Shown here one piece after another: positions 28,138 through 38,720 of a DNA stretch of 64,000 nt (the stretch's first letter is position 1; every line of letters begins with the position of its first letter). The translations under genes were made by a program, and so were the position numbers. The stretch lies in the NCBI RefSeq assembly GCF_000350225.1, contig NW_005179071.1, forward strand, positions 69,711 to 133,710, written 5' to 3'. Source of the stretch: Chondrus crispus. Taxonomy: Eukaryota > Rhodophyta > Florideophyceae > Gigartinales > Gigartinaceae. The notes under the pieces were generated by a model, which ran no database searches, had not been told where the DNA came from, and worked only from the letters and a program-made list of their open reading frames with translations.

Positions 28138-29946
28138 GTGCACTACCTGGGGCACGTCATCTCCCCAGGCAAGTTGAGCGTGGCCGATACGGCGGCCGAC
28201 GCTTTCAAGACGTACACGTTTCCGAGGACGTTGACGCAAGTGCGCTCGTTCCTCGGGGCGTGTAATGTATACCGCCGATTCGTTAAGGGGTTCGCTAAGA
28301 TTGCGCGTCCTCTGACTGACATGACGCGCAAGGATTCGGATCCCGATTTCTATAACCCCACGGAGCTGCAACTTCAGGCGTTCGAGAACCTTAAAAAGTA
28401 CATGATCGCTCCGCCGATCCTCGCGTTGCCCCGGCACGGTCGTCCGTACATGATAGACACCGACGCGAGTGCGTATCAACTCGGCTGCACCTTACCTCAG
28501 GGGCACGAAGAACCGAACGACTGGCACCCGGTGGGGTATTGGTCGTACTCACTGTCCGATAGTGAGCGCAACTACAGCGCTACCGAACGCGAGTGCTTCG
28601 CCGTGGTGTGGGCCGTCCGCACACTACGGCCGTACGTAGAAGGCACGAAGTTCACCGTACGGACGGACCATGACGCCCTTCGATGGCTCATGTCCCTCAC
28701 CGAGAGTTCCGGAAGACTCACCCGGTGGCGGCTACGTCTGGCTGAATACGATTTCATCATTCAGTACCGCCCCGGACGCGGGCATTAGGTGCCCGATGCC
28801 CTGTCACGACTCGTGTCGCCGAAGGTCGCCGATGACCTTCGCTCCACCGTCAAGGTGGATGACGACATCCCCACTTTCTACAGGGGCACGACAGTTCGAG
28901 ACGTATTGAACGAGCTCGCAAACCACGCTTGTACCGCGAGCTGTGATCATCAGGCCGTCCATGTCTTCGTAACGACACGGAACCAAGCCCAAGCCCGAAC
29001 AAGGTCGCGCGTACGGACGCGCGACAAACCGAGAGGCGAGGACGAAGCCCCCGCTCTCCAAGGACCCAATTCGTTTTGGGAGGAGAACGACGAGTTCGAC
29101 GCCGCCGACATCCAGCGCGCCGAAGACCCCGAGGCTGGCGCGCTCGACTCCCCGGTCGCCCCACCGCAGGACGACCTTCCGGCCCCTCTTACGATAGAGG
29201 AGATAGCCGAGGAGCAACGCGTGGATGACTTCTTCTAAACCGTTTTGGCACGACAGTCAGAGTCCCGGGACTCCGCGTTCTTCGAGGACTACCAAGGGGT
29301 GCTCAAGCGGAGACACCCCTTCGACCCTGATATCGTTCAGGTGGTGGTACCTCGGACGCTTCGCGCCAGGCTCCTTCGCCTGTGCCACAACCCGGCCATC
29401 GCGGGGCACCCGGGCCAGAACCGTATGTACTACGAACTTTGACGCGAGTACTACTGGCCCCACCTGGCTGCAGACGTCGCAGCCACGGTGCGAGGGTGTC
29501 AAACCTGCGCGATGAACCGGGTGAAGCTGAGGAAACATCTCAACCGATTGAGGTTGTTTCCAGCTACGAGGCCTCTCGAGAGCCTCGCGATCGACATCTT
29601 GGGGCCGCTCCCCAAGACGAAGACAGCAAAACAATTCCTGCTCGTGATAACGGACCGCTTCAGTAAGCTGACGCAAGTCGTTGCGCTCCGCACGATAACA
29701 GCGTACACGGTCGCATTTGCGTTCTGCGACTCGTGAGTGTTCAAGTATGGCGTCCCTCGCACGTTGCTTTCGGACAACGGCCCTCAGTTTAATGCCAAGT
29801 TCTTCCACAGCACGTGCCGCGTTGTGGGGATAACGAATTTGTACACTTCGGCGTACCATCCCCAGACGAACGGGCAAGTCGAGCGATATAACCGAACAAT
29901 CGCCTCGATGCTGAGAAACTACGTGGGTGAACACCAGGACGACTGA
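28138..29946 (+). pseudogene. Gypsy-2 RNase H and integrase, several stops
   Basis: RNase H (DTDASAYQLG, TDHDALRWL) lies in 28138-28788 and ends at a TAG where Gypsy-1 has CAG. Later stops are TAA at about 29236, TGA at about 29440 (CGA in Gypsy-1) and TGA at 29734-29736 in FCDS-stop-VFKYG, where Gypsy-1 has TGG. Integrase motifs HNPAIAGHPGQN, DILGPLP, SDNGPQF and NGQVERYN are intact in the same phase. The copy is clearly dead as a whole although all catalytic residues are recognisable. Confidence 0.9.
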
Positions 29947-29949
29947 GAT

Positions 29950-30678
29950 GTGTACGTGGGGCCGCTTACGTATGCGTACAACTCCCACGTACATCGAACC
30001 ACACGCACTACGCCGTTTGAGCTCGTGCTCAGCAGGCCACCGCTGGAGCTCTCTCTCCGACGGGCGGACGGCGACGCGCCCCCTTCCGATAGGGGGAACC
30101 AACGTGCCGAGTTCCTCAAGACCTTGGACTCGACTATCCAAAAGGCCTACGGGAGCCTGCATCGGACGCAGGCTCGCTACAAGCGCGACTTCGATAAGCG
30201 CATACGACGTATTAATTCCCGGCTCCGTCCCGGAGAATACATATATCTCAACCCCACCGATGGGGCTAAGACATCGAACAAGCTCGCCTTGCCCGCTGTC
30301 GGACCCTACCGCGTGCTCGCCAATGACCGCCGAACCATCACGATCGATCGTGATGGGGTCACCGAGCCAGTCTCCGCCGACCGCTGCGTGTATGCGCCGT
30401 CTCCGATAGACGGGCCACGAGCAAGTACGACGACCCCGCGGGACCTCGCCGATAAGGTCACCGCGGGAACGCAGTATGCTGTTGAACGGCTACTGAGACA
30501 TCGAGTTATGGAAGACGGAACTATGGAGTTCCTCATCAAGTGGGCGGATTACGACGCGCCCATTTGGACTGCGCGGACTCACGTCCCGGAGGAGTTGGTG
30601 TCTCGTTACGCCCAACGCCTCCGGAGACGTACCGGCAGAGACCTCACCCAAACCGTGAACGCGGACGTTCACGCTTAA
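29950..30678 (+). CDS. Gypsy-2 integrase C-terminus and chromodomain
   Basis: This 242-residue frame follows the TGA shared with Gypsy-1 at QDD-stop-DVYV. It has the integrase tail (RLRPGEYIYLNP, VGPYRVL) and a full chromodomain: YAVERLLRHRV, EFLIKWADYDAPIW and THVPEELV. The Trp that is TGA in Gypsy-1 is present here. The stop is followed by AAGGGGGG, the probable polypurine tract. Confidence 0.88.
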   Translation: MYVGPLTYAYNSHVHRTTRTTPFELVLSRPPLELSLRRADGDAPPSDRGNQRAEFLKTLDSTIQKAYGSLHRTQARYKRDFDKRIRRINSRLRPGEYIYLNPTDGAKTSNKLALPAVGPYRVLANDRRTITIDRDGVTEPVSADRCVYAPSPIDGPRASTTTPRDLADKVTAGTQYAVERLLRHRVMEDGTMEFLIKWADYDAPIWTARTHVPEELVSRYAQRLRRRTGRDLTQTVNADVHA

Positions 30679-30700
30679 GGGGGGCGCCAGAACCGCTCCG

Positions 30701-31189
30701 TTACGGATAAGGGCATATCGACGAGCTCGCCTGAACTTAAGAGTCTGCTCCTGGAATTAGAATTAACTTTTTGTCGCTAATCACGGCGCATGCCATGATT
30801 TAATTTTGGGAAGATTTCTTCCTCAGACGACAGCGCACCAATCAGGAACCGTGCTCTGATTTTTTGGCAGAAATTGTTTTCGCGGGAAATTACGACAATT
30901 TGTGGGATGATTTTCTGATTGCGCCGCGGACGGAAAAAGGTCGCAGCACACGTGTATTACAAGAAAAAGTCCCAATTCACGGCGCATTCCGTGTGGGAAA
31001 TGGGTACCCTCCCCCGCAAATAGGATGACCGGAGGAGGCACCCCACCAAAGCCGAGCGTGGCGGACGACGTTCCGCTGCGGGGCCCACCGGCTGAGAATC
31101 GGGAAGACTCCGACAAAGACACGGCCTCGAGCTTTCCACCGACCTTTTTCCCTGCACCCCGCGCGTAGGGATCGGAGCCGCGCTCCGGC
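30701..31189. other. Spacer without a recognised gene
   Basis: An AT-richer stretch (30740-30960) is followed by GC-rich DNA. One long minus-strand frame (31569-30823) runs across it but has low-complexity Arg/Ala-rich composition and no domain. Nothing supportable is seen here. Confidence 0.3.
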
Positions 31190-32510
31190 GCCCTCGCCAC
31201 GACGCCAAGAACGCTAAGGAGAGAACGGACGCCGTGCGTCTGCGCCCTTGCCGCGGTGGCGAGGGGCGCGCTGAAGGAGAGAACGGACGCCGTGCGTCTG
31301 AGTCCTCGCCCCGGTGGCGAGGCGGCGCGCTGAAGGAGACGAATGCCACGCGCTCGCGCCCCCGTCGCCCGGAAGGCGAGGGGCGCCAAAGATAAGGACA
31401 GGCGCCGCGCGAGAAGACGAATTCCTCGTGCTGTACAAGTGCGCCGCGCTCTCGCCTCAGAGGGAGAGGGACGCCAAGTGAAGGACCACCGCCCGCGCGC
31501 TCGCGCCCCCGCCTCCGGACGGCGAGGGGCGCGAAAGAAGACGACTACTGCACGCCCTGCCCTCGCCACCGACGGCGAGAGGCATCAAGAAGAACGACTG
31601 CGTCGCGCGCCCTCGCACCGAATGGCGAGAGACGCCGAAGATAAGAACGTTCGTCGCAGGTTGGGCCCTCGTCACCGATGGCGAGGAGTCCCAAGGACAA
31701 TACGAGCTTCAGTGCGTCCTGCACCCGCGCCTCGATGGCGATGGGCGCGTTGATAAGGAGAATACCGCGCGCTCTGCCCCCGCCTCGATTGCCTGGGGGG
31801 GACGAAGATGACACCCGCGTGGGACCTTGCCTCGGTGGAACCGGAGCGCGAGAAGCGCCGGAAAAAGTCCTCGAGGAGCGCCGCGGGCCGAGCTTGCGAG
31901 GCCCAGGCGCTTCCACGCGGACTTTCCCCGGCACTGCAGCGCGGAGTGGGGCCATCGGCCAGATACTCCACGCGACGGGAATGACAGGCAACCGCGCTGC
32001 CGGACAAGCCCTCGCCGCCGACGGCGAGGGGGCCAAGAAGAATTGCATGCGTCGCGCGGCGTTGCACGCCGCGCTCTCGCCATCGGTGGCGAGGGCCGAC
32101 AGAGAAAAGGATCGTCGTCGTGCGTCGTCGCCCGCTGCGCCCTCGGCATCGGTGGCGAGGGCCGCGAAGAATAAAGACCGGGCGCACGCCTCGTTGCGTG
32201 CGGCGCCCTCGACATCGGTGGGGAGGGCCGACAAGGATAAGGACCGGCGTCACGCGTCGTTGCGCGCTGCGCCCTCGCCATCGGTGGCGAGGGCCGACAA
32301 GAATAAGGATCGTCGTCGCGCTCCGCTGCGCGCCGCGCCCTCGCCACGGACGGCGAGGGCCGGCAAGTCTACTGTACGACGGGGGGCGGTACCGACCGCC
32401 ACCGCCCGAGGCACAGGCGCTGGCGCGCCTGTCACGAAGGCGAGGTACGCCAGATAGAAAACGGACTTCGTGTCTTCGCGCTCTCGCTTCGACGGCGAGC
32501 GGCAAGGAGA
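31190..32510. repeat. Minisatellite of ~55-66 bp units, each with a CTCGCC...GGCGAG hairpin
   Basis: Roughly twenty units repeat a palindromic core such as CCTCGCCATCGGTGGCGAGG. The units are best kept at 32060-32400, where the period is 66 bp (GCCCTCGCCATCGGTGGCGA at 32268, next start at 32334), i.e. 22 codons (AxAPSPSVARADKNKDRR on the plus strand). Further left the units vary in length and sequence but keep the core. Because TAA/TAG/TGA are rare in the unit, open frames appear in several phases on both strands, and I do not take any of them as proved genes. Confidence 0.8.
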
Positions 32511-32596
32511 AGGGTAGCGAATGACTACGCACCCGCCAACAGATCAGACAAACCCCGCTCTCTCGCACCTCCGTCCGCCAAGAGGGAGCGATACAA

Positions 32597-32911
32597 TTGG
32601 TCAGCACGCCGCACGTCACCGCCCTCACCTCTGTCACACCGCACGTCGCTGAAAAAAAAGAGAGAGAGAAAACTCTGACGAAGGAAAGGCCCACGGACGC
32701 GCACAAGGTCGCGCGGGAAGGGCAGAGGGGGTCAACGCAGGCTAAGAAAAGGGACGAGCAGTCGGCACGCGCGCAAATGAACGCGAACGGAGAAACGGAG
32801 GACACTGACCGGGGGGCGGAGTTGTTAGAGGGAACGGAGGCGATCGTACCGATAGCGCGGTCGGACATTTCTCTAGCTCTACAACCCGTGGACGCGGACG
32901 TCCCCGCCTAA
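32597..32911 (+). CDS. Short frame ending just before a Gypsy LTR
   Basis: 104-residue, highly charged frame with no known domain. Its last codons and following bases (GTGGACGCGGACGTCCCCGC then CTAAGGTCGGGGCC) resemble the end of the Gypsy pol plus polypurine tract (GTGAACGCGGACGTTCACGC then TTAAGGGGGGCGCC). The LTR starts 12 bp after the stop. It is probably the 3' end of another, rearranged Gypsy element. Confidence 0.35.
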   Translation: MVSTPHVTALTSVTPHVAEKKEREKTLTKERPTDAHKVAREGQRGSTQAKKRDEQSARAQMNANGETEDTDRGAELLEGTEAIVPIARSDISLALQPVDADVPA

Positions 32912-32923
32912 GGTCGGGGCCGT

Positions 32924-33647
32924 GTAGTATAATCCCCACCTGGAGCTTTTTAGTTAGATTAGATCAACAACGGGATCTAGTGCTGTAGAGCCCGCTGCTC
33001 TACAGTACTACTGCGCGTGGCCACGTGTACCCCTCGGGTACCGGGCGCACGCGTGTACACGTGCACACGTGTATCGCGCGGGACGGAAGCGCGCACACAC
33101 ACGTGTACTGTCAGCCACGATGGCTGACAGTATTACAGTACGGTCCGATCTGTACTACAGTAGTCCACTACAGTACTTCGGTACTGTAGTACAAAACAAT
33201 CTATAACACTACAGTACCGAAGTACTGTAGTGTTATAGATTGTTTTGTATATTAAATATGGAGCGGACCGGCGGGGTGGAGGAAGACAAGCACGGGCTGG
33301 TCACCCACCGACCGTCAAGGTCCGGCTTCCCGCTTATTCTAAGGTAACGCTCGCTAATTACCTTAGAAGCGGCACCGAGCGCGGGTTGAGGACGCGCGCA
33401 GTACGCCCACGAGCCGGCTCCGCCTCCGCCCGTCGGTACTGGATCGTTACCCAGTACCGCGCCGAGGCGTCGAGGCGTCCAACAGCTCGTGCGTACCGGC
33501 GTCCTCCCCGTTCCCGCTCTACCACGCTACCCGGGCCCGCTGCCCGGTGCCGTTAGCTGGTGTCCCGCCTCACCCCCGTCTTCCTGATCGACAAGGGTCT
33601 CGGTCGAACTGTGCATACACCCCTATCGCTGGGGGTGTTTATGCTAC
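32924..33647 (+). repeat. Gypsy-1-family LTR, plus strand (724 bp)
   Basis: Starts TGTAGTATAATCCCCACC and ends GGGGTGTTTATGCTACA. No primer-site TGG follows it, and a coding end plus short purine tract precede it, so it fits a 3' LTR of a plus-strand element. It is longer than its relatives because of an inverted duplication at 33190-33249. Confidence 0.85.
33190..33249. repeat. Perfect 28-bp hairpin inside the LTR
   Basis: Left arm 33190-33217 (starting TACAAAACAATCTATAACAC) is the exact reverse complement of 33222-33249, with loop CGAA. In the sister LTR at 13200 only one arm is present. A shorter hairpin (ACTACAGTAC/GTACTGTAGT around TTCG) sits just to its left. Confidence 0.9.
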
Positions 33648-33957
33648 AACAGTCGCTAAAGAGCTCTGTCGAGGGGCGTGGCGCAAACGAACCACCGCCA
33701 GTCCGAGATTACGACGAGGGCACGATCTACATGGGGTTGGCTCTGGTGGGGGAGGCACATGCGCGCTGTACTGTGTCCGTCACGCTAGCAGGACGCGGTT
33801 CGAGGCTGGCCGGGCCACCATGCGGCGCCGCCCATCTTTCCTTTTCTCCGGAGGTGTAAACACTGTGTGCGAGAGCATGGCACGCTGCGCGCCGCGCGGC
33901 GTCGCATTTGCGCGTCTCTTCGTCACGCACGACGCCAAAGTCGACCACCTCCGCGAA
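33648..33957. other. Spacer between the Gypsy LTR and Copia-2
   Basis: GC-rich stretch with overlapping open frames in three phases and no recognisable domain or RNA. Confidence 0.3.
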
Positions 33958-34878
33958 CTGCATTATAGCGACTAGCAAAGAGCACGAAATCAAAGCGTAG
34001 CGAATTGAGGCATACTGAACTTAGAACGTAAAAGCAAAAGCGACGAATGCAAAGTAAAAGGGCAAAAGTGTGGGGTGTGAAGCGCACGGCGGTGTAGAAT
34101 CGAAGGTTGATCGATGCTTGTCTCCGGGTGGGGGGACAGAAACCTCGAGCACGGTTTATACAGACTATTGGACCTTCGCTTACGGTAGTGTTTCTGCATA
34201 ACTAATATGTTCTGTGCCTAGAAAGGGCCGTAACTGCCGATTCCCGTAGCGTAGCAACTCCACAAACATGGCTAGCTTGCTATTGGTACACATGGCCTAT
34301 GTCCTCGGAATAGAACTTTGTATGCAGTAAAGCGCGTTCTGCTTAAAGATTACGTCCTGCCCTACTCAACAAATCCGCATAAGGCGTAAGTGAGGGAAAA
34401 TTACCCTAGGATAGGTTAACCTATCCTAGGGTAAAGGAACCGTGCGAGTCCGAAGGTAACGTCTGAAGTATTCTATGTGCAGGTAAATGCGGATTGGTAT
34501 CCGTACATATGGCGGTACGTCACAAAAAAGCTATCACGAAGCAATGGGAGAACAAATAGTATGAGCAAGCAACAAAAACGAGCGGAGGTTTCGGCAGATC
34601 GCGCAGCACAGGTCACCTACAAGGTAAATGCAAAAGCAGAGTGCGAGCGATGAACAAAGCAGGAAGAAGGACAGATTGGTAGGTTGCATAGTCTATATAA
34701 AGGATAGAAAAGCGGCCCTACCTCGGAGGAAGGAGCAAAGGCAGCCGGTAACTTGTGCTGTCTCTCATCGCCCGGTCTCGGCGCGTATCTATAATCATTC
34801 TACTGCTCTCATTCCCAGACAGCGTATCATACCTTTTTGGACACATATTCAACTCGCCACTAGTGGCGACTTTTCACA
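33958..34878 (+). repeat. Copia-2 left LTR with a ~480-bp extra segment
   Basis: Homology with the right LTR is clear at 33965-34065 and again from about 34540 to 34878. The segment between (about 34065-34540) is absent from the right LTR, and contains a perfect 34-bp palindrome (34401-34434). It is probably an insertion whose ends I cannot define. Confidence 0.65.
34401..34434. repeat. Perfect 34-bp palindrome
   Basis: TTACCCTAGGATAGG, central TTAA, then CCTATCCTAGGGTAA: the sequence equals its own reverse complement. It lies within the segment unique to the left Copia-2 LTR. TTAA at the centre is a common transposon target, so it could be a footprint of fused ends. Confidence 0.9.
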
Positions 34879-34891
34879 GTTATGGGCCTAG
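34879..34891 (+). other. Copia-2 primer binding site for a half tRNA-iMet
   Basis: Immediately after the LTR the sequence is GTTATGGGCCTAG. It is complementary to the anticodon stem-loop of eukaryotic initiator tRNA-Met (..GGGCCCAUAAC..), as in Drosophila copia, where a cleaved tRNA half primes cDNA synthesis. One position departs from a perfect match. Confidence 0.6.
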
Positions 34892-34985
34892 AGGGTAATG
34901 ACACCTCTGGGCGAAGCTCCTCGAAGCTCCAGTTCTTAATGCTGATACGGACAAGCTCAAGTATCGCCGGAATTTCGATTTATGG

Positions 34986-36498
34986 ATGAGCCGTGTGAGA
35001 GTCTACGCAATGGGTGGCGATAATAGGGCGAAGGGTGTTTCAAACGGATTTGGGCATACGCTGTATTTGGCGATGGATGAGTCTTACCGCAAAGTGGTAA
35101 CCGCCGAAATCCAGGACGGGTCACTGGAACTGTCACCAGATGATCAAGCCAAATCCTGGACCTATGGAGATCAGAAGAGAGCCATTCTACTCACGGTAAG
35201 CCTCGTTGCGAAAGACTCTACAGCTGAGGGGGCTAAGAGGATAATCAATCTGGGCAGAAAGAATTTTGGTTGCAAGCGCAAAAATGATGAATTTTACTCC
35301 AAGTATGCCGAATGAATCTGAGATGTCGCACAAGAATACCTAAACTGCCACCAGCATAAGCCCACAAAACATGAGAAACAGCAGACAAACATGGTGCTGC
35401 TTGATAACGCTAACCTTCCAGACAGCGTATACAACACTTTGTTGAGCATTTTGACCACGAGAGCCTCAGCCCATGGAGAACCGGACACATCCATATCTAT
35501 CAACCTATACCAGGCGAATTAAATCAAAAGGCTCATGGAGACCTCCTTGCACAGCATCAATCACATTGAGGGCGATGAATCACACATGCCATCTATAAAC
35601 ACACTGACGGTCGCGATCGAAGCCATGCGGCAAGGATTCCAACCATTCAATACCGCTATTACGAGAGCCAAGGACAACTGTCAAGATAGAGTGGCTTTTA
35701 TCCTGGACGACACTAATGAAGCGCTCCGAAACATCAGAAACACTGACGCAACCAGGCGAGATACTGAAACCAACATGCAAAAGACAGAAACAGAAAGCAA
35801 GAAAGATGTAGATATCGGTAGCATGCTGGGAGGAAGGTCATAAAGATATGATAACGAACGTTCAAATAGGAAACCATACATACTGCCAGGATCGGGCGTG
35901 AAGCGCTGTACACGTTGCGCTGCACGTAACAGAAAGAGACACTGGGTTAGAGACGATGAATGTCCGCTAAACGACGGATCCGCGAAAGGACGTCATCATA
36001 AGAGGAAAAACGAGCAGGCTGACACAAGGCCATCACTTAAAAGCTTGCGCTCTCCGCCACCGAAGACTGACGATGAAGGCGAGGAAGATGAAACCAGCCA
36101 GGGCTGCAACTTTAGGTTATTCGGGAAATAGCACCTGATGCAACAGAATGCCAACCCGATTTTCGACCCTGGGTCGCCCATGCTACCGCCGGAGTCGATT
36201 CTGCAGCCAGACTCTGCGATCTGCTAGAAACAGAGCTTAACACCGTACAAACCCAAGAGAAATTTATGAATGGTAGGGGGGAGCAAGGATATGGTGCCAT
36301 GCCGATCATCGGGTCATGGGAAATTTTTACCTTCGACAGGGACCAGAAATCATGTGCATTCGTTTTTGATTTAGTCCCTGGTGACGCCCCAGTCGTAGTC
36401 GGTCTAGATGTAGGCATGCACGCAATACAAAACAATGTTGCATCTCAATCCTTCATCCGCATATGCAGACCCACTGATAAGAGCCCGGGAGTGTTCAA
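34986..36498 (+). pseudogene. Copia-2 gag and start of pol, fragmented
   Basis: 34986-35315 is a gag-like frame (MSRVRVYAMGGDN..) in the usual position behind the primer site. Further pieces lie at 35535-35843. A knuckle of CTRCAARNRKRHWVRDDEC type (35898-35960) marks the nucleocapsid end. 36266-36498 gives IFTFDRDQKSCAFVFDLVPG and VVVGLDVGMHA, which I take as the protease region; it is cut by Pogo-A at 36501. Stops and phase changes are frequent. Confidence 0.5.
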
Positions 36499-36500
36499 TA

Positions 36501-38718
36501 CAGGGGGAGTCGCGATATAGTGCCATCTTTGTTAGTGCCAGCTTCGATATAGTGCTACCCTTCTGCGGATGGCCCAAAATTTAAGCCAAAAATGAAGGGT
36601 CTCCAGAGATGCAGCAACTCAAGAATATTCAGTAAATAAGACCAAACAAAGCACGCCACATCCACGCCGGAAATCACAGAGCGGCCGACCGTCTGATACC
36701 TGGCAGTACCAGCTCTTTCCGGTTGGGTTTTTGCGGTTCCCGTATCAGCAATTAATGAGAGGCAGAGAATGAGATATCATGCGTGGCAGAATCTACAAGG
36801 TAGATCGTCTGAAGACAAGGCGAAGGCGGTTGACACTTGGGCAGCGCGCTGAAATCGTCCATAACTTGTGATCAGGGCACAGTGCGGCACAGATCATGAC
36901 TATGTATGAAGTGAGCGGCAGAACTGTAACCAATATTGCAGCTGCGTCTGAAGAAATTATGAAACAAGCATCCAACAGCAGTTCATTAAATATTAAATCG
37001 CGAAGGGCTTCAAAGTTTCCCTCCATCGAAGAAAAGGTCTATGCTTTCATTACTGTACCTCGTGCTCACAAAATGCCAGTCACAGTTGGCGTTATCCAAC
37101 AAAAGCTGCTGATGATAAGAGACGATATGCTTTTTGGATCAAGCACCGCAATACATCGCGAAACGTTGCAGAGCTTTACACCATGTAAGGGATGGGCAAA
37201 CAATTTATTAAGAGACGTGCACTCAGATCAGTTCCTCTGTCTGGGGAGGCGGACAGCGCAAATATGCAGATGGTCGCCGCGGACATGGTAAAACTGCGGC
37301 AGGAACTTGCAGATTATGACGCAAATTGCATCTTTAACGTTGACGAAACAGGTTTGTTTTTTAAACTACTTCCACGCCGAACATATATATCTACTCTTTT
37401 GAAGACAAAAAGTCTCTGCGCGGCACCAAATCAATGCGTGCAAAAGACAGAATAACAGCATACGTCTGTACGAACGCCACAGGCACCAAAAGTGCGAATG
37501 TGCGTCAATGGCACAGCGAAGAACCCTCGATGTTTCCGTCTTGATACCCCAGCAGTCCGCTGTCTGAGCCAGAAAAAGCTTGGTCTGACGGCAATACGTT
37601 TCGCCGCTGGTACTATGAATTGTTTTTGCCTTTTGTCCGCAAGATCACCAGCCGCCCCTAGCCCTTATTATGGATAATTGTGGCCCGCATGGTGTGGATT
37701 TAACAGACACTAAAGGTCAGGTTTCAATTTATACGCTCCCTCCTAACTATACAGCTATCCACCAACCTATGGACCTTGGTATAATTCAAGCGTGGAGGAC
37801 AAGATATCGGGGATTGATGTTAATAGAGATCATGAAGGACCTCGAGACACGACAAATGCGCCGGGATGAGAGTTTTGGGTGGAACGCAGGGACGTGAGGG
37901 ATAGCAGAGGGTTACGATCCACATATGCTCGATGTTAGCCGGTTAGTTTTGAAAAGCTGGGCTGAGGTCAATGAAATGGCTATCTGCAGATGTTGGCTCC
38001 AATCGCAAGTTTTACCTGTTCCCCATGCAGCTGAGGTCAGTGGTACGTTTGGAAAAATGAAAAACACCACAAAGGAAACAAAGTTACAGGAGAAAATTTC
38101 AATGTGATCCAAGCTCTATATATCTCTAGACAGGCGTGATCCCATTTACGGTCAAATGGTCAACGTTCCGACTGTTGCAGACGTGCAACGTTGGCTAGCA
38201 ATAGAAGCAGATGAGGAAAAAAGAAGTGTAATTGTTGAGGATGACTTAAGATGTTTGCAAATTTCTGAGAGAAGTGGGAGAGGCTCTGGTGATGATTCTC
38301 AAAGTGAGATGGCGTCTAGCGATGAAGTGCTGGATGGACGTACTGCTGGAGTGCCGCAGCGGCCCGGGAAGATATTATGCAGTTGGTAACTCAACTAGAG
38401 ACTATGGCGGAAAAAAGCAGGGTCGATGATGCATTTGGACATCTGCGAAAGTGTAGGCTGGCATTTATGGCTGCGAGAAAAGAGCAACTCAATGCGATGG
38501 CTCGGCAGCTACTAATAACAGAAATGCTCGATTAGACTTGAGTATTTAGTGGAGATGTAAAGTATGAGTGATAGCGTCCTGTGAGCGGTCTTTCTGAGCA
38601 GTGACGGAAGGAAGCGGCTGCAAAAAGCCGTAAATCTCATTATCTTGTAGTGCCTGGTTCGATATAGTGCCGTTTTCGGGTCACTGTCACAGGGTAGCAC
38701 TATATCGCGACCCCCCTG
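36501..38718 (+). mobile_element. Pogo-A: pogo/Tigger-type DNA transposon (2218 bp)
   Basis: TIRs CAGGGGGAGTCGCGATATAG (left) and CAGGGGGGTCGCGATATAGT (right, reverse complement) are flanked by TA on both sides (36499-36500, 38719-38720), the pogo target. A second copy of the CGATATAGTGC motif lies inside each end. It splits the Copia-2 protease region. Confidence 0.85.
36779..38535 (+). pseudogene. Pogo-A transposase, frameshifted
   Basis: The ATG at 36779 begins a helix-turn-helix segment (TLGQRAEIVHNL, then a stop, SGHSAAQIMTMYEVSGRTV). The catalytic core is spread over several phases: CIFNVDETGLFFKLLP (first Asp), LIMDNCGPHG (second Asp) and LPPNYTAIHQPMDLGII (third Asp), a DDD-type pogo/Tigger triad. 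The C-terminus ends in ARQLLITEMLD at 38535. At least four phase changes or stops make it inactive. Confidence 0.8.
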
Positions 38719-38720
38719 TA

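Larger units (their letters stand above)
13487..30700 (+). mobile_element. Gypsy-2: 5'-truncated Ty3/Gypsy element interrupted by a 12.2 kb insertion
   Basis: Plus-strand sister of Gypsy-1. It begins abruptly within the end of gag (13487), runs to 14025, is interrupted by the element at 14026-26258, then continues with protease, RT, RNase H, integrase and chromodomain to 30678 and the polypurine run AAGGGGGG. Before the insertion it read AAG-ATC-GCC-GGA-GAA, which aligns without gaps to AAG-GCC-GCC-GAA-GAA in Gypsy-1, so the interruption is clean. Several stops (TGA, TAG, TAA) break the polyprotein. There is no LTR directly after the purine run; an LTR of the Gypsy-1 family lies 2.2 kb further on. 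Confidence 0.88.

Noticed and set aside
30823-31569. 248-residue minus-strand frame
   Set aside because: GC-rich, Arg/Ala-rich translation that continues into the hairpin array; no domain, no start context and no conservation visible.
31672-32868. 398-residue minus-strand open frame over the hairpin array
   Set aside because: The array lacks stop codons in several phases on both strands, and the translation is a low-complexity repeat without a domain, so openness is not evidence for a gene.
33547-33975. 142-residue plus-strand frame
   Set aside because: Starts within an LTR, overlaps other open phases, and has no recognisable domain.
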